From Citrobacter telavivensis (GTDB lineage: Bacteria; Pseudomonadota; Gammaproteobacteria; Enterobacterales; Enterobacteriaceae), in assembly GCA_009363175.1 (NCBI GenBank), contig CP045205.1, positions 4,588,001 through 4,652,000 on the forward strand: 64,000 bases of DNA. The letters run 5' to 3'. Position 1 is the stretch's first letter, and each line of letters opens with the position of its first letter. The position numbers and the translations under genes were made by a program. The notes below the pieces were generated by a model. The model saw nothing but the letters and a program-made list of their open reading frames with translations. It had not been told where the DNA came from and made no database searches. Below, piece by piece: positions 51,863-61,046 of this stretch.

Positions 51863-52441
51863 TTATTTAACCATCTCTTTTTCGATCAGCTGAATCAGGA
51901 TATGAATCACTTTAATATGAATTTCCTGAATACGGTCAGCATAGCCGAAATGCGGAACGCGGATTTCGATATCGGCGGTACCGGCCATTTTGCCGCCGTC
52001 TTTACCGGTCAGGGTGATCACTTTCATCCCCTTCTCGCGCGCCGCAGCGATGGCTTTGATCACGTTCCCCGAATTGCCGGACGTCGAGATGCCTAACAGC
52101 ACATCGCCTTCGCGCCCTACCGCTTCCACATAACGGGAAAAGACGTAGTCGTAACCGAAATCATTGCTGACGCAGGAGAGATGGCTGACGTCGGAAATCG
52201 CAATGGCCGGATAGCCCGGACGGTTTTCGCGATAGCGCCCCGTCAACTCTTCTGCAAAGTGCATAGCATCACAATGAGAGCCGCCGTTACCGCAGGACAG
52301 TACCTTACCACCTGCTTTAAAACTGTCTGCCAGCAGGACCGCCGCGCGCTGAATGGCGTGAATATTGGCGTCATCTTTTAAAAAATTAGCCAGCGTTTCC
52401 GCCGCTTCGTTCAGTTCGTTACGAATAAGATCCTGGTACAT
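51863..52441 (-). CDS. gmhA: Sedoheptulose-7-phosphate isomerase
   Basis: A 192-residue SIS protein from MYQDLIRNELNEAAETLANFLKDD, the E. coli length. The phosphosugar motif LLGISTSGNSGNVIKA and GGSHCDAMHFAEEL are present. It makes D-glycero-D-manno-heptose 7-phosphate for the LPS inner core. Convergent or unlinked neighbours: fadE diverges on the plus strand. The longer frame to 52519 is rejected. Confidence 0.98.
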   Translation of the reverse strand: MYQDLIRNELNEAAETLANFLKDDANIHAIQRAAVLLADSFKAGGKVLSCGNGGSHCDAMHFAEELTGRYRENRPGYPAIAISDVSHLSCVSNDFGYDYVFSRYVEAVGREGDVLLGISTSGNSGNVIKAIAAAREKGMKVITLTGKDGGKMAGTADIEIRVPHFGYADRIQEIHIKVIHILIQLIEKEMVK

Positions 52442-52641
52442 GAGGATATCCTTCAGCATGAATGTAAATGACAGGATGCAGTGTACCGGATAGCTCTGGC
52501 AGCGAGAAGCATAAGCCACATCAATGGCGACGGCTTTTGATTTTTCGTGCCGCGGAAAACAGCAACAATGTGAGCTTTGTTGTAATTATTTTGTAAACAC
52601 ATTGATAAAAGATTTTACATCCACTACAACCATAACATCAC

Positions 52642-52658
52642 AAGTGGTCAGACCTCCT
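52642..52658. promoter_or_regulatory. FadR operator upstream of fadE
   Basis: AAGTGGTCAGACCTCCT contains TGGTCAGACC, matching the FadR consensus half-sites (TGGTCNGACC). It lies 22 bases upstream of the fadE start, near the region known to bind FadR in E. coli. Confidence 0.7.
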
Positions 52659-52680
52659 ACAAGCAAGGGAGCTTTTCGTT

Positions 52681-55125
52681 ATGATGATTTTGAGTATTCT
52701 CGCTACGATCGTTCTGCTCGGCGCGCTGTTCTATCACCGCGTGAGCTTATTTATCAGCAGCCTGATTTTGCTCGTCTGGACGGCGGCGCTTGGTGTTGCC
52801 GGACTGTGGTCCGTCTGGCTGCTGATTCCGCTGGCCATTATCCTCGTGCCGTTCAACTTTACGCCAATGCGTAAGTCGATGATCTCCGCGCCGGTGTTCC
52901 GCGGCTTCCGTAAGGTCATGCCGCCAATGTCGCGTACGGAGAAAGAAGCGATTGATGCCGGTACCACCTGGTGGGAAGGCGATCTGTTCCAGGGCAAACC
53001 GGACTGGAAAAAACTGCACAACTACCCGCAACCGCGTCTGACCGCCGAAGAGCAGGCGTTCATCGACGGCCCGGTAGAAGAAGCGTGTCGCATGGCGAAT
53101 GACTTCCAGATAACCCATGAGCTGGCCGATCTGCCGCCGGAGCTGTGGGCATTCCTGAAAGAGCATCGCTTCTTCGCGATGATCATTAAGAAAGAGTACG
53201 GCGGGCTGGAATTCTCGGCTTACGCACAGTCTCGCGTACTGCAAAAATTGTCCGGCGTCTCCGGGATCCTGGCGATCACCGTGGGCGTGCCAAACTCTTT
53301 AGGTCCTGGCGAACTGTTGCAGCATTACGGTACGCAAGAGCAAAAAGACCATTACCTGCCCCGCCTGGCGCGTGGTCAGGAAATCCCTTGCTTTGCACTG
53401 ACCAGCCCGGAAGCGGGTTCCGATGCGGGCGCCATTCCGGATACCGGCATCGTCTGCATGGGTGAGTGGCAAGGACAGCAGGTGCTGGGGATGCGCCTGA
53501 CCTGGAACAAGCGTTATATCACCCTTGCGCCTATCGCTACCGTTCTGGGGCTGGCGTTTAAACTTTCCGACCCGGATAAACTGTTAGGCGGCGATGAAGA
53601 ATTGGGGATCACCTGTGCGTTGATCCCGACCTCAACGCCGGGTGTGGAAATTGGTCGTCGTCACTTCCCGCTGAACGTCCCGTTCCAGAACGGTCCGACG
53701 CTCGGTAAAGACGTGTTTGTGCCGATCGATTACATCATCGGCGGCCCGAAAATGGCCGGTCAGGGCTGGCGTATGCTGGTGGAATGTTTGTCGGTAGGTC
53801 GCGGCATTACGCTGCCGTCAAACTCTACCGGCGGGGTGAAATCTGTCGCGATGGCGACCGGGGCCTACGCCCATATTCGTCGTCAATTCAAAATCTCCAT
53901 CGGTAAGATGGAAGGGATCGAAGAACCGCTGGCACGCATTGCCGGTAACGCCTACGTGATGGATGCTGCCGCGTCCCTCATCACCTACGGCATTATGCTG
54001 GGTGAGAAGCCAGCAGTGTTGTCGGCTATCGTGAAGTATCATTGTACCCATCGTGGCCAGCAGTCGATTATCGACGCAATGGATATTACCGGCGGCAAGG
54101 GCATTATGCTCGGCGAAGGTAACTTCCTCGCGCGGGCCTACCAGGGCGCACCGATTGCTATCACCGTGGAAGGCGCCAACATCCTGACCCGTAGCATGAT
54201 GATCTTCGGCCAGGGGGCGATTCGTTGCCATCCGTATGTGCTGGAAGAAATGGCGGCGGCGCAGAACAACGATGTGAATGCGTTCGACAAACTGCTGTTC
54301 AAACATATCGGTCACGTCGGTAGTAACAAGATACGCAGCTTCTGGCTGGGTCTGACGCGCGGCTTAACCAGCCAAACACCCACCCGCGATGCGACAAAAC
54401 GGTATTATCAGCACCTTAACCGTCTGAGCGCTAACCTCGCGCTGCTCTCCGACGTTTCGATGGCGGTATTGGGCGGCAGTCTGAAACGCCGTGAGCGCAT
54501 CTCCGCCCGTCTGGGCGATGTGTTGAGTCAGCTGTATCTGGCCTCTGCGGTACTGAAGCGTTATGACGATGAAGGCCGCCATGAAGCCGATCTACCTCTG
54601 GTTCACTGGGGCGTTCAGGATGCACTCTATAAGGCGGAGCAGGCGATCGACGATCTGCTGCAAAACTTCCCGAACCGTCTGGTTGCCGGGCTGCTGAAGG
54701 TCGTGATCTTCCCAACCGGTCGTCACTATCTGGCCCCGTCGGACAAGCTGGATCACAAAGTCGCGAAGATTTTGCAGGTTCCGAGCGCCACCCGTGACCG
54801 CATTGGTCGTGGTCAATACCTGACGCCGAGCGAGCATAACCCAGTGGGATTACTGGAAGAGGCGCTGCTGGACGTGATGGCCGCCGACCCTATCCACCAG
54901 CGTATTTGCAAAGAAATTGGCAAAAACCTGCCGTTCACCCGTCTGGACGAGCTGGCGCAAAACGCCCTGGCAAAAGGCTTAATCGACAAAGAGGAAGCGG
55001 CCATTCTGGTTAAGGCGGAAGAAAGCCGTCTGCGCAGCATCAACGTGGATGATTTTGCCCCAGAGGAGCTGGCGACGAAGCCGGTAAAGCTGCCAGAGAA
55101 AGTGCGTAAAGTCGAAGCCGCATAA
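52681..55125 (+). CDS. fadE: Acyl-CoA dehydrogenase FadE
   Basis: An 814-residue protein, the full E. coli size. Two N-terminal membrane segments (residues 2-60) anchor it to the inner membrane. An acyl-CoA dehydrogenase domain follows (CFALTSPEAGSDAGAIPDTGI, FQNGPTLGKDVFVP). It oxidises acyl-CoA to enoyl-CoA in fatty acid beta-oxidation, passing electrons to quinone through an electron-transfer partner. Likely repressed by FadR. A strong terminator follows. Confidence 0.98.
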   Translation: MMILSILATIVLLGALFYHRVSLFISSLILLVWTAALGVAGLWSVWLLIPLAIILVPFNFTPMRKSMISAPVFRGFRKVMPPMSRTEKEAIDAGTTWWEGDLFQGKPDWKKLHNYPQPRLTAEEQAFIDGPVEEACRMANDFQITHELADLPPELWAFLKEHRFFAMIIKKEYGGLEFSAYAQSRVLQKLSGVSGILAITVGVPNSLGPGELLQHYGTQEQKDHYLPRLARGQEIPCFALTSPEAGSDAGAIPDTGIVCMGEWQGQQVLGMRLTWNKRYITLAPIATVLGLAFKLSDPDKLLGGDEELGITCALIPTSTPGVEIGRRHFPLNVPFQNGPTLGKDVFVPIDYIIGGPKMAGQGWRMLVECLSVGRGITLPSNSTGGVKSVAMATGAYAHIRRQFKISIGKMEGIEEPLARIAGNAYVMDAAASLITYGIMLGEKPAVLSAIVKYHCTHRGQQSIIDAMDITGGKGIMLGEGNFLARAYQGAPIAITVEGANILTRSMMIFGQGAIRCHPYVLEEMAAAQNNDVNAFDKLLFKHIGHVGSNKIRSFWLGLTRGLTSQTPTRDATKRYYQHLNRLSANLALLSDVSMAVLGGSLKRRERISARLGDVLSQLYLASAVLKRYDDEGRHEADLPLVHWGVQDALYKAEQAIDDLLQNFPNRLVAGLLKVVIFPTGRHYLAPSDKLDHKVAKILQVPSATRDRIGRGQYLTPSEHNPVGLLEEALLDVMAADPIHQRICKEIGKNLPFTRLDELAQNALAKGLIDKEEAAILVKAEESRLRSINVDDFAPEELATKPVKLPEKVRKVEAA

Positions 55126-55144
55126 CGCTTACACATGACCTTTT

Positions 55145-55168
55145 AGCCTCGCTTCGGCGGGGCTTTTT
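55145..55168 (+). terminator. Terminator after fadE
   Basis: AGCCTCGC (55145-55152), TTCG, GCGGGGCT (55157-55164) with one G-T pair and a T-run. It begins 19 bases after the fadE stop. Confidence 0.85.
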
Positions 55169-55235
55169 ATCGCCCACGTTTCCTGAAAGCACGTGCTACA
55201 GTGTCAGAGTGCTGTTCAACAAGGAGAGCCCTACC

Positions 55236-56006
55236 GTGCCTGGTTTGAAAATTACGCTGCTGCAACAACCGCTGGTCTGGATGGATGGTCCGGCCAATTT
55301 GCGCCACTTTGACCGTCAACTGGAAACCGTGACCGGACGCGACCTGATTGTTTTACCGGAGATGTTCACCACCGGCTTTGCGATGGAAGCCGCCGGGCAG
55401 TCGCTCGCGGAAGAAACGCTTATCGCCTGGCTGCGCGATAAAGCGCAACAGACCGATGCGCTGGTGGCCGGGAGTGCTGTCATCTCCAGTGAGCAGAGGG
55501 CGGTAAACCGCTTTTTCCTGGTTGAGCCGCGAGGGACAGTTCATTTTTATGACAAGCGTCATCTGTTTCGCATGGCGGACGAACATCATCATTACCAGCC
55601 GGGTAACCGTCGCACGATCGTGGAATGGCGCGGATGGCGCATTCTCCCACTGGTGTGTTATGACCTGCGTTTCCCGGTGTGGTCACGCAATCTGAATGAT
55701 TACGATCTGGCGCTGTATGTCGCCAACTGGCCGGCTCCCCGTTCTCTGCACTGGCAGACACTGCTGGCGGCGCGCGCTATCGAAAATCAGGCATATGTTG
55801 CCGGGTGCAACCGCGTCGGTACGGACGGTAACGGCCATCATTATCGTGGAGACAGTCGGGTCATTAATCCCCAGGGGGAAGTGATCGCCACGGCGGAAGC
55901 CCACCAGGCCACGCGCATTGATGCGGAACTGTCGTTGAGTGCGTTAAAAGAGTACCGGGAAACCTTCCCGGCCTGGCAGGATGCCGACCCGTTTACCCTG
56001 CGCTGA
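55236..56006 (+). CDS. yafV: Omega-amidase YafV (nitrilase family)
   Basis: A 256-residue carbon-nitrogen hydrolase. A GTG start at 55236 gives the E. coli-like MPGLKITLLQQPLVWMDG, with AAGGAG 10 bases upstream; the ATG-started frame from 55209 is too close to that site. The Glu-Lys-Cys triad is visible as LPEMFTTGF, FYDKRHLFR and LVCYDLRFPVWS. It hydrolyses alpha-ketoglutaramate in glutamine metabolite repair. Confidence 0.96.
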   Translation: MPGLKITLLQQPLVWMDGPANLRHFDRQLETVTGRDLIVLPEMFTTGFAMEAAGQSLAEETLIAWLRDKAQQTDALVAGSAVISSEQRAVNRFFLVEPRGTVHFYDKRHLFRMADEHHHYQPGNRRTIVEWRGWRILPLVCYDLRFPVWSRNLNDYDLALYVANWPAPRSLHWQTLLAARAIENQAYVAGCNRVGTDGNGHHYRGDSRVINPQGEVIATAEAHQATRIDAELSLSALKEYRETFPAWQDADPFTLR

Positions 56007-56040
56007 TCCCCTCCCCCTATGGGAACCAGACAAAAAATGT

Positions 56041-56934
56041 CTACTGCTGTGGGGACGGTTCAGCATCAGGTTCCCTGATAAACAGGCTGACAAAGATGAT
56101 CACCACGCCAACCCACTGCAGCCAGGCGATTTTCTCCCCCAGAATCAGCATAGCGACAATGACGGCCATCGGGAGTTCGCACGCGCAAAGAATCGAACTG
56201 ATGCCACTGCCAATACGCGGAATGCCAATCGCAAAGAAAACGATCGGGATGGCGTAACCGAGTACGGCCATTAATCCGCCATACAGCATTGCAGCGCCGA
56301 ATGTTTCTTCTGACAGCGTTAATTCGAGGTTTGGTAATATCAAAACCAGCGTCGAGGCTAAACACCCCACCATGATATAGAACGTGCGCTGTGACCAGTG
56401 CGCATCAGAGACGACATGCGCATTGAAAAAGAGGAAAAAAGAATAACAAATCGCGCAAAGCAGGCCAAATGCCACGCCGCTCCAGGTGAGGTAAAAATGG
56501 TCAAAATCACTGAGTACCCCTGCCGCCAGCACCGTTGCTGATAATATCAGTGCAATCATCAGCCAGCGACGCCCGCCGGGCCACTGTTTGCGGTACACCG
56601 CGTCCAGAAGCACGCCTATCCAGACGAACTGGAACTGCAGCACAACGGCGACCGATGCGGGTAAACATTCCACCGTTTTAGTAAACGTCCAGGCCGTCAG
56701 CCCCATGGTTAATCCCACGAGGAAAAGTTGAATGCGTTTCGTCTTGTCGATTGAATATTGCCGAAACGAAACCAGGATGATGGCAAAAATCACAAAACTG
56801 ATGCTGACCGACGCGAGCATTAAATGACTCAGGGTCACCCCCGCAGATAATCCAAGTTTTATCATTGTGGGCAACATGCCTGTCGTCATTGCCCCCAATG
56901 CCACCATCACACTGTATTTGGCTTTAGTTGACAT
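56041..56934 (-). CDS. EamA/DMT-family transporter
   Basis: A 297-residue protein with ten hydrophobic segments in two EamA halves (MSTKAKYSVMVALGAMTTGMLPTMIK...; GILCAICYSFF-type region at the second half). Such proteins export metabolites such as amino acids; substrate unknown. It is convergent with yafV, 34 bases away, and divergent from mdcR; E. coli has ivy at this place. Confidence 0.9.
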   Translation of the reverse strand: MSTKAKYSVMVALGAMTTGMLPTMIKLGLSAGVTLSHLMLASVSISFVIFAIILVSFRQYSIDKTKRIQLFLVGLTMGLTAWTFTKTVECLPASVAVVLQFQFVWIGVLLDAVYRKQWPGGRRWLMIALILSATVLAAGVLSDFDHFYLTWSGVAFGLLCAICYSFFLFFNAHVVSDAHWSQRTFYIMVGCLASTLVLILPNLELTLSEETFGAAMLYGGLMAVLGYAIPIVFFAIGIPRIGSGISSILCACELPMAVIVAMLILGEKIAWLQWVGVVIIFVSLFIREPDAEPSPQQ

Positions 56935-57455
56935 GAGTTCACTCGTTAAGGGTATTAACAGTTGTATTATTCTGTCGAACAGAGTTGTCGTAGAGTAAAA
57001 TGTTCATCTGCCCGTTTCCATTATTCGCACAATGTATCCGCACAATGCGCGAATTTTCTGAATTATCGTTGCCTGGCGCAGGCATAAGGTAATATATGGC
57101 ACTTACTCTTCAGGAACCAGACCTGTGATATTCGTATTCATTACCTGTAATGTAATGAAGTAACATAAAAGCTACTCAAATAAACCCTGCGTTATCTTTC
57201 GGAATACTACCAGATTTTGTTATCATCCTTTTACCAGGATTAAACATATTATCAACAGCATTATTTCAGGATGTCTTCCACTTTTTAAAAACGCGGTTAG
57301 GACTATTAGAAGGTGAGCGTTAATTTCTCCTAAAATAACTTACGTGCAGCACTTCACAAAATTACATATCCTTAGTCTGAACAACCTGATGAGATGATAT
57401 ATGTAATGTTAAAACGCATGTAATGGCAGAATTCATCACCAGAAGGAAACCAGTT
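56935..57455. other. AT-rich intergenic region before mdcR
   Basis: About 520 bases with no convincing gene. It should hold the promoters for the divergent EamA gene and mdcR. No clear operator was found by eye. Confidence 0.4.
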
Positions 57456-58385
57456 ATGTTTAATGGGATCACCTTAAGAAAATTAGAGATTTTTCTTTCT
57501 TACATGCAAAACCGGAATGTGACGAAGACGGCTGAAACACTCAATATCAGTAAAGTCAGCGTTCACCGTACGCTTCATGCACTGGAAGAAGACCTGCGCT
57601 GTGCCCTTTTTATCCACCAGGGCCGATCGCTGTTTCCGCTCGACAGTGCGAATGTGCTTGAGGAGCAATCCACCCTTCTGCTGGAACAGTTTCAACGCTG
57701 TGTTCGTCTTACGCAGGCCGCCTCGAAGGAAAAAGCCAGTAAGTTAAAAATTGGCATGCTGTATTCTTTGTCTCTCGAAACCATCCCTCATTTAATCATG
57801 GGGCTAAAACAACGAAGACCCAATCTTGATGTCGAACTCTTAATGGCGTCGAACCAGAAGTTATTAGGCTTACTCAATACCCAAATGGTTGATGCTATTT
57901 TAATTTCCGTTCCGGAACACTACGATACGGCAAGATTTGAAACCTTACCGATTTTTGATGATGATATTTTTCTTGCCACGCCGGTTGATGTTCCTGCGCC
58001 ACCCCAGGTTCCTGTTGATTTAACCCTGTACAGCAATCAAAAATTTATCAGCCTTACCGAAGGTTTTGCCACCTACAATGGTTTTCAGGAGGCATTTAAA
58101 ATTGCTGGCTTCAAACCTGACGTTATTGTTCAGGTACAGGATGTCTTCTCTCTGATGAGCCTTATCAGCTCCAACATGGGTTGCGGTCTGTTGCCGGGGA
58201 GAATGAGAAGTTTATTCTCTGATAAAGTCAGACTTTTACCCCTGGAAACGCGTTTTCAGATGAAGCAGCATATCGCATTAGTTTTCCCCCGTAATAGTGA
58301 ATACAACCTACTACCCTTAATTGCGGAATGTCGGATGTACGCCCGCAGTTATAATAAAAAACAGAGTCAGACTCCCGCCTCTTAA
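57456..58385 (+). CDS. mdcR: LysR-family regulator of malonate cluster
   Basis: A 309-residue LysR protein from MFNGITLRKLEIFLSYMQNRNVTKTAETLNISKVSVHRTLHALEE; the winged helix spans about 1-65 and a substrate-binding domain follows (GMLYSLSLETIPHLIMGL). It precedes the mdc genes on the same strand, like MdcR in Klebsiella, and is named by context. The frame also opens at 57423, but AGAAGGA favours 57456. Confidence 0.85.
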   Translation: MFNGITLRKLEIFLSYMQNRNVTKTAETLNISKVSVHRTLHALEEDLRCALFIHQGRSLFPLDSANVLEEQSTLLLEQFQRCVRLTQAASKEKASKLKIGMLYSLSLETIPHLIMGLKQRRPNLDVELLMASNQKLLGLLNTQMVDAILISVPEHYDTARFETLPIFDDDIFLATPVDVPAPPQVPVDLTLYSNQKFISLTEGFATYNGFQEAFKIAGFKPDVIVQVQDVFSLMSLISSNMGCGLLPGRMRSLFSDKVRLLPLETRFQMKQHIALVFPRNSEYNLLPLIAECRMYARSYNKKQSQTPAS

Positions 58386-58441
58386 AAAAATAACGGCACT
58401 ATAATTGGGATGTGATAATTTCCGGATAGCGCCGCCCGCCG

Positions 58442-58449
58442 TTTTTTTT
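58442..58449 (+). terminator. T-run after mdcR, weak terminator
   Basis: GCCGTT followed by eight T lies 57-65 bases after the mdcR stop. AACGGC at 58392-58397 could pair with GCCGTT at 58438-58443 but over a loop of 40 bases. The evidence for termination is modest. Confidence 0.3.
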
Positions 58450-58655
58450 CACTCATTACCTTTTACGTAACGATAGAACCCGGTGTGTAATTGACTGTGT
58501 TTACCACAGATTTATACTGATTTTCAAATACAGTACCTTTTCCAATTATTCTAATTCTTAACGTATTCATCGCATCGTAAACGGCAAATGACCGATTGTG
58601 GTGTTCGCCTGGTATTGGAAAAAATCAGAATAAACGTGCTTAAAGGAAGAGAATA

Positions 58656-59612
58656 ATGCAGGCACTCGCGAACGTAACTCAGATAACCTTTTCTCCATCA
58701 TTGCCTGATGACAGAACAGTTAACTATTTTCAGTCTCAGCCAGCGATGGTGGGTGAAGTGCTGCTGCAAGCCATCTTGCTTGAAGTCTGCAGTTTCCCAA
58801 AACCAGGACTGGTCACCCCGGTATCAACCGGCTCGCACAGCGATATGAATCTGCAAACTTTCCTGCTCAGTTCTTCCGCGATTGCCCCCTGTTTCACGCT
58901 GTGCGCCGAGGCCGGGTTCACGCATCGCAAACCTTTGTCACGGCTGTTAAAAAAGATTAGACCGATTGGCATTGATTATGAAAACCGCCTGCTTGAAGTG
59001 ACCCGGGGAATCAACACGCAGCGCGGGATCCTGTTTTCTGGTTCGGTTCTGGCCTGTGCTGCAGGTTATTTATCTGGCCTGAATCAACCCATTAACAGCA
59101 TTTCACTGGCCCATTGCATCCGCCAACTCTGCCAGGGGTTATGCGAATCTGATTTTGCCGTTTTAAAGACCCGTCCAGCACAGACGGCCGGTGAAATCTT
59201 GTTTACGAAATACGGCGTCACCGGGATCCGAGGCGAGGCTGAACAGGGCTTCCCCACGATCGCTCAAATTGGCTACCCGGCGTTAATCGCGGCATTCAAC
59301 AAGAGGCTGCCTTTACGTCATGCATTAGTCGATTGTCTCCTGATGCTGATGACACAGTGTGAAGACACGAACGTATTGTGGCGGACAGGGCCGCAACAAC
59401 TGGCTGAACTGAAACTCCGCGCATCAGAAATTGTTCATCGCGGCGGGATAAGTGCTCCGGGAGGTGAGGCGCGTATTCACCAGCTTAACGAATGGTGCTG
59501 TCAGCACAGAATTAGCCCAGGCGGTTCAGCGGATCTCTTAGCCCTGAGCATCGCAATGTATCTGCTATGCCATTCACATTTTCCCAACGACGTTACCCAG
59601 GAGAGAATATGA
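58656..59612 (+). CDS. mdcB: Triphosphoribosyl-dephospho-CoA synthase MdcB
   Basis: A 318-residue CitG/MdcB-family protein (LEVCSFPKPGLVTPVSTGSHSDMNLQTFL, then GVTGIRGEAEQGFPTI and GEARIHQL). It makes the 2'-(5''-triphosphoribosyl)-3'-dephospho-CoA prosthetic-group precursor for the acyl carrier subunit. It starts the mdc operon proper, and its stop overlaps the next small gene by ATGA. Confidence 0.93.
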   Translation: MQALANVTQITFSPSLPDDRTVNYFQSQPAMVGEVLLQAILLEVCSFPKPGLVTPVSTGSHSDMNLQTFLLSSSAIAPCFTLCAEAGFTHRKPLSRLLKKIRPIGIDYENRLLEVTRGINTQRGILFSGSVLACAAGYLSGLNQPINSISLAHCIRQLCQGLCESDFAVLKTRPAQTAGEILFTKYGVTGIRGEAEQGFPTIAQIGYPALIAAFNKRLPLRHALVDCLLMLMTQCEDTNVLWRTGPQQLAELKLRASEIVHRGGISAPGGEARIHQLNEWCCQHRISPGGSADLLALSIAMYLLCHSHFPNDVTQERI

Positions 59613-59734
59613 GCATCTATCAATATGCGTTTATTTGTTATTGCATCACTATCGCCATTTCATTTGCCGTTATGGGGATCGTCGTTGGATTAAACAAAGC
59701 CATGAATAAATTAAATATTCGTGATGACGACTAA
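59609..59734 (+). CDS. 41-residue single-span membrane protein in malonate cluster
   Basis: ATG at 59609 overlaps the mdcB TGA, and the frame runs to TAA at 59732-59734. The product begins MSIYQYAFICYCITIAIS; one hydrophobic segment (about residues 7-28) is followed by a polar tail LNKAMNKLNIRDDD. It sits between mdcB and the sodium-pump subunit gene with 21 bases to the latter, so it may be a small subunit comparable to OadG/MadN-like gamma proteins. No homologue is recalled. Coding evidence is overlap, hydrophobicity and operon position. Confidence 0.7.
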   Translation: MSIYQYAFICYCITIAISFAVMGIVVGLNKAMNKLNIRDDD

Positions 59735-59755
59735 TAATAAAATAAGGAATTAATC

Positions 59756-60982
59756 ATGGAGATATTATTACGCCTCTTCTCGGGTATCGGGACTTTTTTT
59801 ACTGAAGATCCGCTGATCGCCCTGGTCCGTTTCCTGCTCATTGTGTGCGGCTTCGCCCTCGCTTACCTCGGCTTTAAACGGAAACTGGATCCGTTAATCA
59901 TGGTACCTATGGGCCTGGGAATGATCGCCATTAACGCCGGCGTATTGTTTCTGAATAATGGCACCATCGGCACCATCATGCTGGATCCCATGGTGAGTGA
60001 AACCAACGAGTTAATGTCGTTGATGCAGGTGAACTTCCTGCAACCGATTTACGCCCTGACGTTCAGTAATGGTCTGATCGGCTGTTTAATCTATCTTGGC
60101 ATCGGCACCATGAGTGATGTCAGTTTTCTGCTTGCCAGACCCTGGGCCAGCATTATCGTCGCGCTGTTTGCCGAACTCGGTACGTTTGTCATGTTGGTTA
60201 TCGGCTATCAGTTCTTTGGTCTGCCGCTTAATGAAGCCGCCGCTATTGCCACAATCGGCGGTGCAGATGGTCCGTTAGTGATGTTCTCGGCACTGATTAT
60301 GTCGCCGAATCTGTTTGTTCCGATTGCGATTATCGCCTATTTGTACCTGACGCTGGCCTACGCAGGTTTCCCTTATCTGGTACGCCTGATGGTGCCGAAA
60401 AAATTCCGCGGCGTTGACACGGAAATGGAATACCCGCAGGTGTCCAAAAAGGCGAAATTCATTTTCATCATCTCCATGTGTACCCTGCTTTGTTTGTTGC
60501 TGCCTGCGGCCGCGCCATTATTGCTGTCATTCTTCGTCGGGATGGCTATTAAAGAGGCGGATATTCTCCCTTATCACAAGCTGCTGGAAAGTACGATCAC
60601 CTACAGCGCCACCTTCTTCCTGAGTCTTCTGCTGGGAACATTGTGCAGCGCGCAGACCCTGATGGATCCGAAGGTTGGTATTATTCTGGTATTGGGCGTC
60701 GGCGCATTGGTTATTTCGGGTATTGGCGCATTAGCCGGCGGCTGGTTTATTTATTTCCTGTCACGGCGGAAAAATTACAGCTATAACCCGGTGGTCGGTA
60801 TTTCCGGCGTCTCTTGTATGCCGACCTGTGCCAAAATTGCGCAGTATGAAGTCACAGCGGAAAACCCCTATAGCGTTATTTTACCGGTTGCCATCGGCAC
60901 AACGATCAGCGGAATTATTGTCTCCGCCGTCGCCGCCGGGATATTCATGACCACATTCTCAGTGGTCACTATTTTACCGTAA
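59756..60982 (+). CDS. Na+-translocating decarboxylase beta subunit (OadB/MadB family)
   Basis: A 408-residue polytopic membrane protein with the OadB/GcdB/MadB core IGGADGPLVMFSALIMSPNLF around residue 170 (Asp of the ion path), and an N-terminal region LIALVRFLLIVCGFALAYLGFKRKLDPLIMVPMGLG. Known relatives couple decarboxylation of malonyl, oxaloacetyl or glutaconyl derivatives to sodium export. Presence beside mdcA suggests a membrane-coupled malonate decarboxylase rather than the soluble Klebsiella form. Confidence 0.9.
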   Translation: MEILLRLFSGIGTFFTEDPLIALVRFLLIVCGFALAYLGFKRKLDPLIMVPMGLGMIAINAGVLFLNNGTIGTIMLDPMVSETNELMSLMQVNFLQPIYALTFSNGLIGCLIYLGIGTMSDVSFLLARPWASIIVALFAELGTFVMLVIGYQFFGLPLNEAAAIATIGGADGPLVMFSALIMSPNLFVPIAIIAYLYLTLAYAGFPYLVRLMVPKKFRGVDTEMEYPQVSKKAKFIFIISMCTLLCLLLPAAAPLLLSFFVGMAIKEADILPYHKLLESTITYSATFFLSLLLGTLCSAQTLMDPKVGIILVLGVGALVISGIGALAGGWFIYFLSRRKNYSYNPVVGISGVSCMPTCAKIAQYEVTAENPYSVILPVAIGTTISGIIVSAVAAGIFMTTFSVVTILP

Positions 60983-61046
60983 CGTTTTTATCAATATCCA
61001 ACACCTGATTCACCAATGAGACTATTTATAAACTGGAGATATTGGT

